Shown here one piece after another: positions 52,922 to 61,935 of a DNA stretch of 64,000 bases. The first letter of the stretch is position 1. Each line of letters starts with the position of its first letter. A program made the translations under genes and the position numbers. A model generated the notes under the pieces. The model was not told the origin of the DNA, searched no databases, and saw nothing but the letters and a program-made list of their open reading frames with translations. Source of the DNA: Saccharicrinis sp963675435 (GTDB lineage: Bacteria; Bacteroidota; Bacteroidia; Bacteroidales; Marinilabiliaceae); assembly GCA_963675435.1 (NCBI GenBank), contig OY776216.1, positions 3,410,001 to 3,474,000 on the forward strand, read 5' to 3'.

Positions 52922-54370
52922 TTATTCAGCCCATCTATCTGGAAGTAGGTTTCGGATTTGTTCACTTGTCATCTTTGGACTTTCTGCCAAACGCTGCATT
53001 ACATCCTTGAAATAGGAAAATGTATTTATATTATTCAATCTGCATGAAATAGCTAGAGAATAAAGAATAGCAGTTCTACTGGCACCAGCATTAGAACCAC
53101 AAAAAAGCAAATTACGACGACTAATGCTGATATAGCGCATAGGTCGTTCAATTATATTATTGTCCAGATCGTATTCGGTAGATATGATAATGTTGTAAAT
53201 GGACTCTAATTCATTCAGACAGTAAGCTGTAGCTTTAGCTAATATGTGGTTCGGCAATATCTCAGGATCTTTTTCTATATCCCTGAGTTTCTTTTCTAAC
53301 TTCATATATACTTTTAGCGAAGCTTCTTTCCATTTTTCTTTTGGTTTTTTCTTTCGGATACTATAAAATTGATTGTATAGGTTAATAACTTCGAGAGCTT
53401 CGGGTTGTTCCCCGATCTCTATAAATTTTCTTTTGCAATGTTGAACACAACCTAAGCGTATTGCTTTGGGATAATCCCATCCTTCTAAAACTTTGTATGA
53501 ACTATATCCATCAGTCTGTACAACACCTTTATAATCCTTCGGTAGATAATTAGTGAAGACCGTCTTACTTCGTGAACCACTTTCATAAATGAACTGTATT
53601 AAATTGTTTTGGTGAGAAAAAGCACTCCAAAAATAACCCTTGCGACTTCCTTTATCACCACCTAATATAGTGTGGTAGGTTTCATCAAAATGAATGTAGG
53701 AATCAGCTAAAATAGCATTTTTGAGTACTGGCATTAATCTATCAAGTAACCCTGCTGATTTTTCAATTAATCCATGAGTGGTTGCCTTTGGAATGTCAAT
53801 GCCCATCTCATTTAGGTATTTCATGATGCGTTCAACTGGTAAGCCGTACACATATCTTTGTTGAATCAGGTGTGCCAGCAATGAACTGTCAAAATTAGAA
53901 TTCATGAAAGGTGTCATAGGGGCTTTGCCTTCGAAAAAATCATCGCCCATTCTATATTTTTTACAGTGGTAAATATGTTTGATAAGACGGGGTGGAATAT
54001 ACTCATACCTTATCACATCGCGATAAAACAGGTAAACGGCAGCCTTTTCGTCAAAGCTAGCATCGGAAGGCATAACATCTTCTACAAGCTCTTCGATATT
54101 ATCATATACTTTTCTTTTGGCTCCATTATTACCTCTTTGTTTGGGAGTAGGAGCCTTAGGTGTATTCGCAGGTACAGATGTTGTATTCTTGCGTTTTTCG
54201 GTATTTTTAGGAAGGTTAATCTGTGCAAAGCGCTTCAGCTTTTCAGCACCTTTATCCTTCTCCAGAATCGCTGCTTTTAACGCAGTCAACTCTTTAGTAA
54301 GTTCTTCTACGGTACTCATTAACTTTGCATTTTGCTCCTTAAAAAAAGCCACTAACTCCTTGTCTGTCAT
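52922..54370 (-). CDS. IS66-family transposase TnpC
   Basis: A 482-residue DDE transposase. An N-terminal leucine-rich coiled coil (DKELVAFFKEQNAKLMSTVEELTKELTALKAA) and a basic linker precede the catalytic domain with Asp in SYIHFDETYH, Asp in GVVQTDGYSSY and Glu in NNIIERPMRYISISRRN; C-terminal FCGSNAGASRTAILYSLAISCRLNNIN is the usual IS66 end. The frame is intact. The start is the ATG at 54370, which gives MTDKELV; five further codons are open upstream. Because tnpB in the same element is broken, transposition probably needs help from another copy. Confidence 0.95.
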   Translation of the reverse strand: MTDKELVAFFKEQNAKLMSTVEELTKELTALKAAILEKDKGAEKLKRFAQINLPKNTEKRKNTTSVPANTPKAPTPKQRGNNGAKRKVYDNIEELVEDVMPSDASFDEKAAVYLFYRDVIRYEYIPPRLIKHIYHCKKYRMGDDFFEGKAPMTPFMNSNFDSSLLAHLIQQRYVYGLPVERIMKYLNEMGIDIPKATTHGLIEKSAGLLDRLMPVLKNAILADSYIHFDETYHTILGGDKGSRKGYFWSAFSHQNNLIQFIYESGSRSKTVFTNYLPKDYKGVVQTDGYSSYKVLEGWDYPKAIRLGCVQHCKRKFIEIGEQPEALEVINLYNQFYSIRKKKPKEKWKEASLKVYMKLEKKLRDIEKDPEILPNHILAKATAYCLNELESIYNIIISTEYDLDNNIIERPMRYISISRRNLLFCGSNAGASRTAILYSLAISCRLNNINTFSYFKDVMQRLAESPKMTSEQIRNLLPDRWAE

Positions 54371-54444
54371 GACATAAAGATACAAAAATAGTGCGGTTTT
54401 ACCATAAGAAAATCATACTATCTTCCATCTTTAATCCCTCTATA

Positions 54445-54807
54445 TCAAAGAGTTAACTGGGCTTTTATCCGTAATTCGTTAGAGCTGCTTTTGTGTTTTA
54501 TGGCATTAACCATTTTGTCTAAAATATCATGTTCAAGCTCAATAAAAGCACCTTTTCTTAGTTGTTGTGGTAGCGTATAACATCCTAATTCCAGCTTTTT
54601 GTTATAAAGAACAAATCCTTCCCTTTGTCATCGTAGTACCTTGATAGATTTACGTGTCTTGCCAATGAAGACATACCCATCGCCATTGAGCGCATTCATA
54701 TTTCCTGATATTTTTACCAGGTGATAAAGTGAATGAATTCCTTTTCGCATGTCGACTGGCTCGCAAAAAAAGTAAAAACGTGTATCCTCTGTGAAATTAA
54801 AAATCAT
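54445..54807 (-). pseudogene. IS66 TnpB (Orf2) with internal stop
   Basis: The translation begins MIFNFTEDTRFYFFCEPVDMRKGIHSLYHLV and runs to GYVFIGKTRKSIKVLR, the normal IS66 Orf2 beginning. It then meets TGA at 54628-54630 where the family has Trp, and continues in the same frame with QREGFVLYNKKLELGCYTLPQQL to a second stop at 54445. A single TGG to TGA change explains it. Total would be 120 residues, the family's normal length. Confidence 0.85.
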
Positions 54808-54892
54808 AATGTATCCTTTGATGTGAGAAATATGGATACAAAGCTTCAAAGTTTTATCACATAAAACTATACGCCATTGTGGAGACGCTTAC

Positions 54893-55690
54893 CCATAATT
54901 CATAATACTTGGAACAAAGGTATCTCCTACTCCAACAAATACACCATAAGCAACGATTGAAGCTGCAAACATAGGTTCAGCAAAGGCCTCAATTCGTAAA
55001 GCCATTACACCAAGTGACAATATTTCTGCATCTGGAGTCATAAAACCCATAATTAAAGGCGCTGCAAGGTACATAATGGCACCCATTAGTGTCATCACAA
55101 TCATTCCAAGATTAACCGTAATATGTGCAAACCGTTTTGCTATTAGTTTTTGTCTGGTGTCCTACCAGAGTAGTTGTGGCTTCGGCAATTCCATATCCTG
55201 GCATATAACACAAACTTTCAGCAGTAATGGCAAATGAATTTGCAGCAATTGATGCCACACCTAATGGAGCTACAATTACTGTTGATAATATCTGAGCCCC
55301 CCATAATTACAGAGTGCTCTAATTTCATTGGTAAGCTCATTCTAACAGCTTTTCTTAAGATTCTTGCTTCAGGTCGAAATCTACCTTTTTCTTTGGTCAA
55401 TCGTAAGTTCTTATCCTTAGTAAACATGTACCATAAAAGCATGAAGGCAGTTACTAAATAGGCAGTAGCCGTCCCCAAAGCTGCTCCTACCACACCTAAA
55501 TTTGCACCTGGAACAATAATATCTATTCCCAATATATGTAGTTCTCTGGACGGAAAAATAAGGAAAAAGTTAAATATCACATCCAGAACACACATTAAAA
55601 CATTAAGAATACTTGGAACATGAACATTTCCACTACTTCTAAGCATTCCACTAGCTAAAAAATAAAGCTGTAATGCAGGAAGAGACAGGT
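54893..55690 (-). pseudogene. MATE efflux protein pseudogene, central part with two frameshifts
   Basis: On the minus strand from about 55690: LSLPALQLYFLASGMLRSSGN, VLDVIFNFFLIFP, ANLGVVGAALGTATAYLV, AVRMSLPMKLEHSVIMGG, then a frameshift in a run of six G (plus-strand C at 55297-55302), then APLGVASIAANSFAITAESLCYMPGYGIAEATTTLVG, a second shift near 55130-55160, then RFAHITVNLGMIVMTLMGAIMYLAAPLIMGFMT to VPSIMNYG at the IS66 end. The first quarter or so of the protein is missing, replaced by the ISAs1-type remnant. Confidence 0.85.
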
Positions 55691-56523
55691 GCTTTGCAGA
55701 TTGGATTAACCATATATGAATTAACAAAAGGTGAAGTTATTGCCATTGATGGAAAGTCAATTTGTGGTTCGGCAGACTCTGATTGTCCTAAATCTGCTGT
55801 TCACTTAGTTTCTGCTTATGCTTCGAATAATAGAGTCTGCTTAGGACAGAAATCTGTAGACATAAAAAGCAATGAAATCACTGCCATACCTAAGTTACTT
55901 GATCTTTTAACCGTAAGGGGTTGCGTTGTAACTATTGATGCGATGGGCTGTCAAACCGATATTGTAGAAAATATAGTGAATTTAGGAGCACATTATGTAT
56001 TAGCAGTATAGGGTAATTAGCAAGAATTATTCGAGCAGGTAAAAAAAATGTTTTCAATACATAAACATGTATATACTGATGAATTAATAGACTCAGGTCA
56101 TGGTAGAATTGAAACTATAATTTGTCAAGCGATTGAAAATTTAACCTTTATGCATGATATAGGGCCATGGATAAAGCTTAAATATGTAGTTAGAGCGCTG
56201 AAAAATATCTTAAAAAAACAGGAAAAACAACTAAATACGTGCGGTATTATATCACTTCCCTACCAGCAAATGCTCAAAAGATAAACCAAATAGTAAGGCA
56301 ATATTGGGCTATTGAAAATAATTTGAATTGGTCATTATATGTAATATTTAGGGAAGACAGTTCTTTGAATATGAAGGATCATTCGGCTCAAAATTTTAGT
56401 GTTATCCATAAGATAGCTCTAGCAATATTAGAAAAGAATAACCCTTTAATATTTTCTAAACCAAGAAAAATGGCAAAAGAAGCACTTAACGATGAGTATA
56501 GAGCAAAACTATTAAATAGTTAA
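55690..56523 (+). pseudogene. ISAs1-family transposase remnant
   Basis: Starts mid-protein with ELTKGEVIAIDGKSICGSAD, the first catalytic Asp region of ISAs1 transposases, then SAVHLVSAYASNNRVCLGQKSVDIKSNEITAIPKLL and VVTIDAMGCQTDI. It is interrupted by TAG codons at about 56009 and 56018 (in A-V-stop-G-N-stop-Q), and by a frameshift near 56230, after which YYITSLPANAQKINQIVRQYWAIENNLNW and FREDSSLNMKDHSAQNFSVIHKIAL follow. A small shift near 55710 is also likely. About 80-100 N-terminal codons are absent. Inactive. Confidence 0.85.
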
Positions 56524-56699
56524 AGGCGATTTCCCTGTTCTTTTCTACATTCTTTTAATTTTCTACTTATTGTTGTCTTATATTCTAATAACAATTAGAC
56601 ATGACTCTCCCACTTTAAAAACTTTAAGTTTTTAATCACTTTAAATTAAATAATTACTTTTTGCTTAATAAAAATACTGTCCTTATCCGACTATTTCTG

Positions 56700-57173
56700 C
56701 TATCTATCTCTTTTTCGGTGTGACCATTGATTAAAGCGGTTCATCATCCTTTTATGCATGGTATCAAACTTTGCTTTTTGTTCTTCATCACAAACCTCTC
56801 TTAGGTTTTTAAAGTGCATAAAAGTTTCTTTTTCTAATAGCGATTTTCTGGATCCCATTTCTTCAAATAAGGAATCTGTAATTTTTGGATCTTCATCCGA
56901 TAAGTGCCTTCTAATATCTTCTAATTCTCTATTGATCTTATATACTTTATCAAAATATGTCTTCCTTAAAGTCTCAAATTGTTCTTTTTGATCTTTTGTC
57001 AAATCCAGCTCTTCATATAAACGGTTAGCACCTTCATTTCTTCGCTTCTCATTTTCAATTTTATCTTTATCGTGTTTTGGTGGTACACTTGGCTTTTCCC
57101 ACCATAAACGCCAGGAAAAGATATTTAACACAATTAAAAGAACTATTATAATATGATAATATTTTTTACTCAT
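56700..57173 (-). CDS. Membrane-anchored CnrX/CpxP-like (Spy-type) periplasmic sensor
   Basis: A 157-residue protein: N-terminal membrane anchor (YYHIIIVLLIVLNIFSWRLWW) and a periplasmic four-helix part with LYEELDLTKDQKEQFETLRKTYFDKV, an LTxxQ-like motif, then LEKETFMHFKNLREVCDEEQKAKFDTMHKRMMNRFNQW. This is the layout of the heavy-metal-resistance/Spy group (CnrX, CpxP, ZraP). Several His, Met and Cys residues could bind metal. It is third in a minus-strand row with an ECF sigma factor and a small membrane protein, the order sigma, anti-sigma, sensor, as in the Cnr system. Ligand unknown. Confidence 0.8.
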   Translation of the reverse strand: MSKKYYHIIIVLLIVLNIFSWRLWWEKPSVPPKHDKDKIENEKRRNEGANRLYEELDLTKDQKEQFETLRKTYFDKVYKINRELEDIRRHLSDEDPKITDSLFEEMGSRKSLLEKETFMHFKNLREVCDEEQKAKFDTMHKRMMNRFNQWSHRKRDR

Positions 57174-57269
57174 CTATTTTAATTTTTAGTCAACGACCAG
57201 ATAAAACGCTCAAACAATATACTCACTGGTTACTTCAACAATTATATATAATGAATATTCTCAGTCATT

Positions 57270-57605
57270 TTAATCTACACTCTGTGAAATTAAATCTTCA
57301 TTTAATATAAAATCATTAGAAGCATACATATAATCCGTAGCAACCAATTCAATATCTACACTTTCGGTAGACTCATTAGAGTCTCTAATGCCAAAAAAAT
57401 AGAAATTCACTACATTAACTAACAATAGCAAAATAAATGCTGGCTTTAAGATATAGGTTGAAAAATTAAACACATTTCTATCTTCCAACTGTTCTATTTT
57501 ACCCATAACACAGGTCGTAAAAAAAGGACTCACATCAATTTTTTCAGTATTACCTCCACTTTGAAGAATACGATTGATTTCATTATTAATAATACCTTTA
57601 TTCAT
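57270..57605 (-). CDS. Putative membrane-bound anti-sigma factor
   Basis: A 111-residue protein: a cytoplasmic N-terminal part of about 45 residues (MNKGIINNEINRILQSGG to FFTTCVMGKIEQLE), one membrane helix (YILKPAFILLLLVNVVNFYFF) and a short acidic periplasmic tail. No zinc-binding HxxxCxxC is seen, so it is not a ZAS-type anti-sigma. The start at 57605 is backed by a strong AAGGAGAT ribosome-binding site, rare in this window. It lies 70 bases downstream of the ECF sigma gene and is followed by the Spy-like protein. The role is inferred from position and topology. Confidence 0.7.
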   Translation of the reverse strand: MNKGIINNEINRILQSGGNTEKIDVSPFFTTCVMGKIEQLEDRNVFNFSTYILKPAFILLLLVNVVNFYFFGIRDSNESTESVDIELVATDYMYASNDFILNEDLISQSVD

Positions 57606-57675
57606 ATGATCTCCTTCCTTTTTTCTTATTCTCTTTGTTATAGACGTCAAACATTTATTTTCCCTTCGAAAAAAA

Positions 57676-58260
57676 TTAAAAAAATTCTTTAATTCTTTTC
57701 TCTAAAACCTGTTTTAATTTCTTTTTTGCCCTGATTACCAATGATTCTACACTCTTTACTGAAGTATCAAGAATCTCAGCGGTTGTTTTTTGATCAAGAC
57801 CTTCTATTTGCGTTAATACATAGGCCTCCTTCTGTTTCAACGATAATTTTTCAAGTGCATCATAAAGCAATTCTTTTCTTTGTTGTTGAATAATTCTATC
57901 ATCAGCCTCTTCATTTCCTCGCACACCCCAATCAAGAATATTTTGATCATCTTTTAAATAAGATATTCTTCCATGTCCACGTTTTGCTCTTGTTTTACTT
58001 CTAATAAAATCAATAGATTTATTTGATGCAATTCTATATATCCATGTGGATAAGGATGATTGTTTCTTAAACTTTTTTAAGGACTTATATAATTCAATAA
58101 ATGTTTCCTGAGCAATATCTTCTGCATCATCCGTATTATTTACGTACGAATAGCATATATTCACCACCTTACTTTTAAAGGTATTTACAACATTTTCAAA
58201 TGCAGCATAATTTCCCTCTAACAAGCTATCAATATCTATTTTTTCTTCTAACGGAATCAC
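57676..58260 (-). CDS. ECF-subfamily RNA polymerase sigma factor
   Basis: A 194-residue sigma-70 family protein. Region 2 (residues about 20-85): AFENVVNTFKSKVVNICYSYVNNTDDAEDIAQETFIELYKSL with STWIYRIASNKSIDFIR. Region 4 (about 130-185): LYDALEKLSLKQKEAYVLTQIEGLDQKTTAEIL with VKSVESLVIRAKKKLKQVL. A charged linker with Gly and Arg joins them. No region 3, as usual for ECF factors. It heads the operon with the anti-sigma and CnrX/CpxP-like genes and is divergent from the sensor kinase gene. Confidence 0.95.
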   Translation of the reverse strand: MIPLEEKIDIDSLLEGNYAAFENVVNTFKSKVVNICYSYVNNTDDAEDIAQETFIELYKSLKKFKKQSSLSTWIYRIASNKSIDFIRSKTRAKRGHGRISYLKDDQNILDWGVRGNEEADDRIIQQQRKELLYDALEKLSLKQKEAYVLTQIEGLDQKTTAEILDTSVKSVESLVIRAKKKLKQVLEKRIKEFF

Positions 58261-58406
58261 GTAAAAAATAATGTTATTGTAAAGATAGACGATAATAGAA
58301 CACGAATCCTTCGCATAATCATTAAAATTTTACCTTAAATTTCAATCTATCAATAATTATAGTCATATTTTAATATATTTATGTTTGATAACTAATTTTG
58401 TTACCT

Positions 58407-60632
58407 ATGCGTTTAAACCTAATTTTATTTCTCTTATTATTTGTAACTTCTAGTACTTTTTGCAAAGAAATCAAAGAAATATTACTTCTAAACTCTTATC
58501 ACCCAGGCTTTGAATGGACCGAAGATTTAACTCAAGGAGTAATTGATGGCATGGGAGATTTAAGTTCATGCAGGGTCTTCGTAGAATATATGGACTTCAA
58601 AAGGTTTCCTCAAAAAAAAATTTATAACGAACTTACCAACCTTTATAAAAAGAAATATAGAAACTTAAATTTGGATGGAATTATATGTGCAGACAATTTT
58701 GCATTTGAATATTTTCTGCATATGGGTGACAGCATTTGGAGCGATAGCATTCCGGTATCTGTTTGTGGAGTAAATAATATAGATAGTTTCAACTTTAACA
58801 AAAACAGAATTAAAGTTATACGTGAAGATCTTGATATTAAGAACACATTAAAACAAGCATTTGTATTAAACCCTCAGACGGACACTTTAATTGTAGTTTC
58901 AGATAAAACACTTTCCGGAGAGATTTTTTTATCGCAGTTTATAACAGAATTAAACGAGTTTAAACCTTCCTTTCCTTCCATTATTTTGGATGGATCGGAC
59001 TATGAATTAATTGAAAGAAAACTACCTCTCATTCAAAAAGACAATAAAATCATTATCCTTCTTAGTTTGTATTCAAATAAATATGATGTTCCAATAGAAA
59101 TGAAATACCTGGGAATGGAACTACTGCAGGATGTTAACATTCCCATTTATAGCTTTTGGGAATTTCTATTAGGTGATTTTATTGTGGGTGGCCATTTAAT
59201 AAGTTCTTATCATCAAGGTTATGATGCAGCCAAAGTATTATCTCAAAGAATAAATAATCCACTGGCTATTGTAAACCAATACTCATCAAGCAAGTATAAC
59301 TATAAATATGATTTCAATTTAATTAAAAAATACAACCTTAATTATGATAAACTACCTAAGGATACAATCTTCTTAAATAAAGAAATACCATTTTACGTAA
59401 AACATAAAAAGAAATTAATATTTATCACATCCATTATTATCATCCTGGTCATATTAAACTTTTTACTAATTACAAACTCTATACGCAGACGAAATATTCA
59501 AAAGCAATTAACTGAAAGTGAAAAAAGACTGGAATTAGCTCTCGAAAGTGCCAATGAGGGCTTTTGGGATATTTCATTGATAAAAAAACAAGTCGTTTAT
59601 AACAATAGGTTGGTTCATCTATTAGGGTATGACTCTGCTGACAATATTGATATAAATATTGACAACTGGGAGCAGTATATTTACGCAAAAGACCTTAAAA
59701 AATTAAAGAAAAATTGGGCAAATTATACCTCGGGAAAAACAAACTTATTTAAAACCGAAGCGCGATTATACCTTAAAAACAAAACCATTCAATGGTTCTC
59801 TATTCATGGTAAAATTACAGATACAGATACAAATGGCAATCCTCTCAGAATCACAGGTGTATTAATGAACATTTCTGAACAAAAGAGGATCGAAGTAAAA
59901 TTAAAGAGAGCTAAAGAAAAGGCCGAAGAGAGCGATAAACTAAAATCTCGTTTTCTTGCAAATATGAGTCACGAAATAAGAACTCCAATGAATGCCATTT
60001 TAGGCTTCTCAGACATTCTACTTTCTCAGGATCTTGAACACATAGAACAAAGTGATTATCTGGACCAGATAAAAACATCCGGAGATAATCTCCTGAATAT
60101 TATCAATGACATTGTAGATATTTCAAAAATTGAATCTGATCAGTTAAAGATTAGAAATGAAAAATTTGATCTGAATCAGATATTAAAACACATTAAATAT
60201 TCTGTTGATGCCTTAATAAAATCAAAAAATAAAGATATCAGGTTTGACATTAGGTGTCCTTATCCACTACTTTGGCTTAATTCAGATCCCTTTAGAATTG
60301 AGCAAGTTTTATTAAACCTTTTATCTAATGCGGTAAAATTCACATCAGAAGGAACCGTTTTACTAAAGATTAACAAACATGATGATAAAATATTAATCAT
60401 TAAAGTAATTGATACAGGTGAAGGCATATCACCTGAAGATTTAAACATTATTTTTGAACGATTCAGGCAAGCAGAAAGAACAACAAAAGTAAATGCAGGA
60501 ACCGGACTTGGCCTGGCCATTACAAAGAGCTTAATTGAATTAATGGGCGGTTCTATATCTGTAGAATCAAAATTAAATGAAGGTTCTGTTTTTACTATTA
60601 CTTTGCCTGTAGTGTATACTAACAACATTTAG
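58407..60632 (+). CDS. Sensor histidine kinase with ABC substrate-binding-type sensor and PAS domain
   Basis: A 741-residue membrane kinase: signal sequence (LILFLLLFVTSSTFC), periplasmic sensor of the ABC_sub_bind type (residues 20-315: EILLLNSYHPGFEWTEDLTQGVIDGM, WEFLLGDFIVGGHLISSYHQGYDAA), one membrane helix (about 330-352), PAS domain (about 370-495: ALESANEGFWDISL), HisKA with the phosphorylated H522 in SHEIRTPMNAILG, and HATPase with NLLSNAVKF, DTGEGI and GTGLGLAI. No receiver domain. No response regulator gene is adjacent, so its partner lies elsewhere. Start at the ATG at 58407; a TTG upstream is less likely. It diverges from the ECF operon. Confidence 0.95.
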   Translation: MRLNLILFLLLFVTSSTFCKEIKEILLLNSYHPGFEWTEDLTQGVIDGMGDLSSCRVFVEYMDFKRFPQKKIYNELTNLYKKKYRNLNLDGIICADNFAFEYFLHMGDSIWSDSIPVSVCGVNNIDSFNFNKNRIKVIREDLDIKNTLKQAFVLNPQTDTLIVVSDKTLSGEIFLSQFITELNEFKPSFPSIILDGSDYELIERKLPLIQKDNKIIILLSLYSNKYDVPIEMKYLGMELLQDVNIPIYSFWEFLLGDFIVGGHLISSYHQGYDAAKVLSQRINNPLAIVNQYSSSKYNYKYDFNLIKKYNLNYDKLPKDTIFLNKEIPFYVKHKKKLIFITSIIIILVILNFLLITNSIRRRNIQKQLTESEKRLELALESANEGFWDISLIKKQVVYNNRLVHLLGYDSADNIDINIDNWEQYIYAKDLKKLKKNWANYTSGKTNLFKTEARLYLKNKTIQWFSIHGKITDTDTNGNPLRITGVLMNISEQKRIEVKLKRAKEKAEESDKLKSRFLANMSHEIRTPMNAILGFSDILLSQDLEHIEQSDYLDQIKTSGDNLLNIINDIVDISKIESDQLKIRNEKFDLNQILKHIKYSVDALIKSKNKDIRFDIRCPYPLLWLNSDPFRIEQVLLNLLSNAVKFTSEGTVLLKINKHDDKILIIKVIDTGEGISPEDLNIIFERFRQAERTTKVNAGTGLGLAITKSLIELMGGSISVESKLNEGSVFTITLPVVYTNNI

Positions 60633-60640
60633 TATATTTG
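60633..60640 (+). promoter_or_regulatory. -7 promoter element TATATTTG for rsmE
   Basis: TATATTTG fits TAnnTTTG, immediately after the kinase stop codon and 27 bases before the rsmE ATG. Confidence 0.4.
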
Positions 60641-60666
60641 TCGCCTTGTAAAATAATATTATAGTT

Positions 60667-61377
60667 ATGCAGTTATTTTTTGACGATAAATTTTCAGCAG
60701 AAAATTCCACATTAAATACGGAAGAATCAAAACATTGTGTTCGGGTTTTAAGACATACCATTGGAGATGAGATTTCAATTTTAAATGGTTGTGGAACTAT
60801 TTTTACTGCTAAAATAATAGATGCTAATCCTAAAGCGTGCAAACTAACTGTTATTGAATCTAAGATTGACAAGGAACGTCCATTTAACATTCATATGGTG
60901 GTGGCTCCTACTAAAAATATTGATCGATTTGAATGGTTTCTAGAAAAAGCAACTGAAATAGGTATTGAACAAATCACCCCAATAATTTGCGACCATTCGG
61001 AAAGAAAAGTAATAAAGCCTGAACGCTTGGAGAAAGTTTTAATCTCAGCAACCAAGCAATCTTTAAAGTCATATAAACCGGTCTTAAATCCGCTAATTAA
61101 ATTCAAAAATTTTATTAAGGAGCAACAAAATACCACCGGCAATAAATTTATTGCCCATTGCTATGATACCAATAAAGCACTATTGAAAGAGTGCTACAAA
61201 GAAAATTCAAATGCAATCATTTTAATCGGTCCTGAAGGCGATTTCTCTGAAGAGGAAGTTAAACTGGCTATAGCAAATAACTTCCAGGAAATTTCGTTAG
61301 GAAAAGCCCGACTAAGAACAGAAACTGCTGCATTAATGGCTTGTGCGACAGTTAATTTTATTAATTTAACAGACTAA
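60667..61377 (+). CDS. rsmE: 16S rRNA (uracil-1498-N3)-methyltransferase
   Basis: A 236-residue SPOUT methyltransferase that modifies U1498 of 16S rRNA. Seen: an N-terminal PUA-like part (CVRVLRHTIGDEISILNGCGTIF), ATEIGIEQITPIICDHSERKV, the AdoMet knot IILIGPEGDFSEEEVKLA and ISLGKARLRTETAALMA. All diagnostic blocks are present. The last four bases overlap the converging Rrf2 gene. Confidence 0.96.
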   Translation: MQLFFDDKFSAENSTLNTEESKHCVRVLRHTIGDEISILNGCGTIFTAKIIDANPKACKLTVIESKIDKERPFNIHMVVAPTKNIDRFEWFLEKATEIGIEQITPIICDHSERKVIKPERLEKVLISATKQSLKSYKPVLNPLIKFKNFIKEQQNTTGNKFIAHCYDTNKALLKECYKENSNAIILIGPEGDFSEEEVKLAIANNFQEISLGKARLRTETAALMACATVNFINLTD

Positions 61378-61772
61378 AGGTAATCGGATAGCTTTTGTTG
61401 ATTTAAAAAGTCTCTGAATTTACAAGCAAGTATTTCAGCAACATCCCCCATAATACACTGGTTAAAAGGACAATTTTTTTTCTCACCCGGACAGCCTTGT
61501 ACTTCAACAGGCCCTTCAATTACTTCATAAAGCTCTAATAAGGTAATTTCATTAGGCTCCTTCTTAAGAACAAATCCCCCACTTGGTCCTCTGTTTGAAG
61601 AAACAAAATTTTCTTTTGCCAACCGCTGAAACACCTTAGCTACATGATGCCTTGAACTATTAATTTGTTCAGATATTTGATTTACATTAAGTTTATGATC
61701 AGTTTTTGCAATAAGAACCATTCCATGCAATGCAATTGAAGCAGCTTCAGAAAGTGTAATAATCTTTGACAT
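61374..61772 (-). CDS. Rrf2-family transcriptional regulator
   Basis: A 132-residue winged-helix regulator: SEAASIALHGMVLIA, NVNQISEQINSSRHHVAKVFQRLAKENFV as the recognition helix, SNRGPSGGFVLKK as the wing, EVIEG, and three cysteines in GCPGEKKNCPFNQC near residues 90-105 that would hold an Fe-S cluster, as in IscR and NsrR. It is therefore probably a redox, nitric oxide or iron-sulphur sensor. The start at the ATG at 61772 matches family length; an upstream in-frame start is less likely. It converges with rsmE (4-base overlap). Targets are not shown. Confidence 0.92.
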   Translation of the reverse strand: MSKIITLSEAASIALHGMVLIAKTDHKLNVNQISEQINSSRHHVAKVFQRLAKENFVSSNRGPSGGFVLKKEPNEITLLELYEVIEGPVEVQGCPGEKKNCPFNQCIMGDVAEILACKFRDFLNQQKLSDYL

Positions 61773-61880
61773 TAGTAAGGATTGATAAAAATTATAAATG
61801 TAATACTTCAGCAAAATACAGCAAAAATTCGCAGACTCTGAAGCAAAATCTCATTTTTTATTTAAAAAAAATTAAATAAC

Positions 61881-61910
61881 AAAAAAACCGCAGTAACACA
61901 CTGCGGTTTT
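61881..61910 (-). terminator. Terminator of the PPi-phosphofructokinase gene
   Basis: On the minus strand an 11-bp stem (arms 61900-61910 and 61884-61894, loop of 5) with a CCGCAG core is followed by a T run, 26 bases after the stop. Confidence 0.9.
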
Positions 61911-61935
61911 CTATATCTCATTATTTCAAAAGTAA

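Larger units (their letters stand above)
52846..54892 (-). mobile_element. IS66-family insertion sequence in a MATE gene
   Basis: About 2.05 kb. The ends are GTAACCGTCTCCGCA at 52846 and, on the other strand, GTAAGCGTCTCCACA from 54892, typical IS66 terminal repeats beginning GTAA. The flanks are CCATGATT on the left and CCATAATT on the right: an 8-bp target duplication with one difference, so the insertion is not recent. The element contains tnpC and a tnpB with an internal stop, with only about 85 bases before tnpB, so no tnpA. Confidence 0.88.

Noticed and set aside
52666..52965. A single 99-codon protein spanning the IS66 left end
   Set aside because: It is a chimera of IS66 end sequence and the C-terminus of the MATE gene, not a real gene.
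19739..54630. TGA where Trp is expected in both the GH43 remnant (19739) and IS66 tnpB (54628), suggesting TGA recoding
   Set aside because: Intact genes use TGG for Trp and TGA as a true stop (for example the XRE gene), and the GH43 remnant also has TAG and a frameshift. These are ordinary decay mutations.
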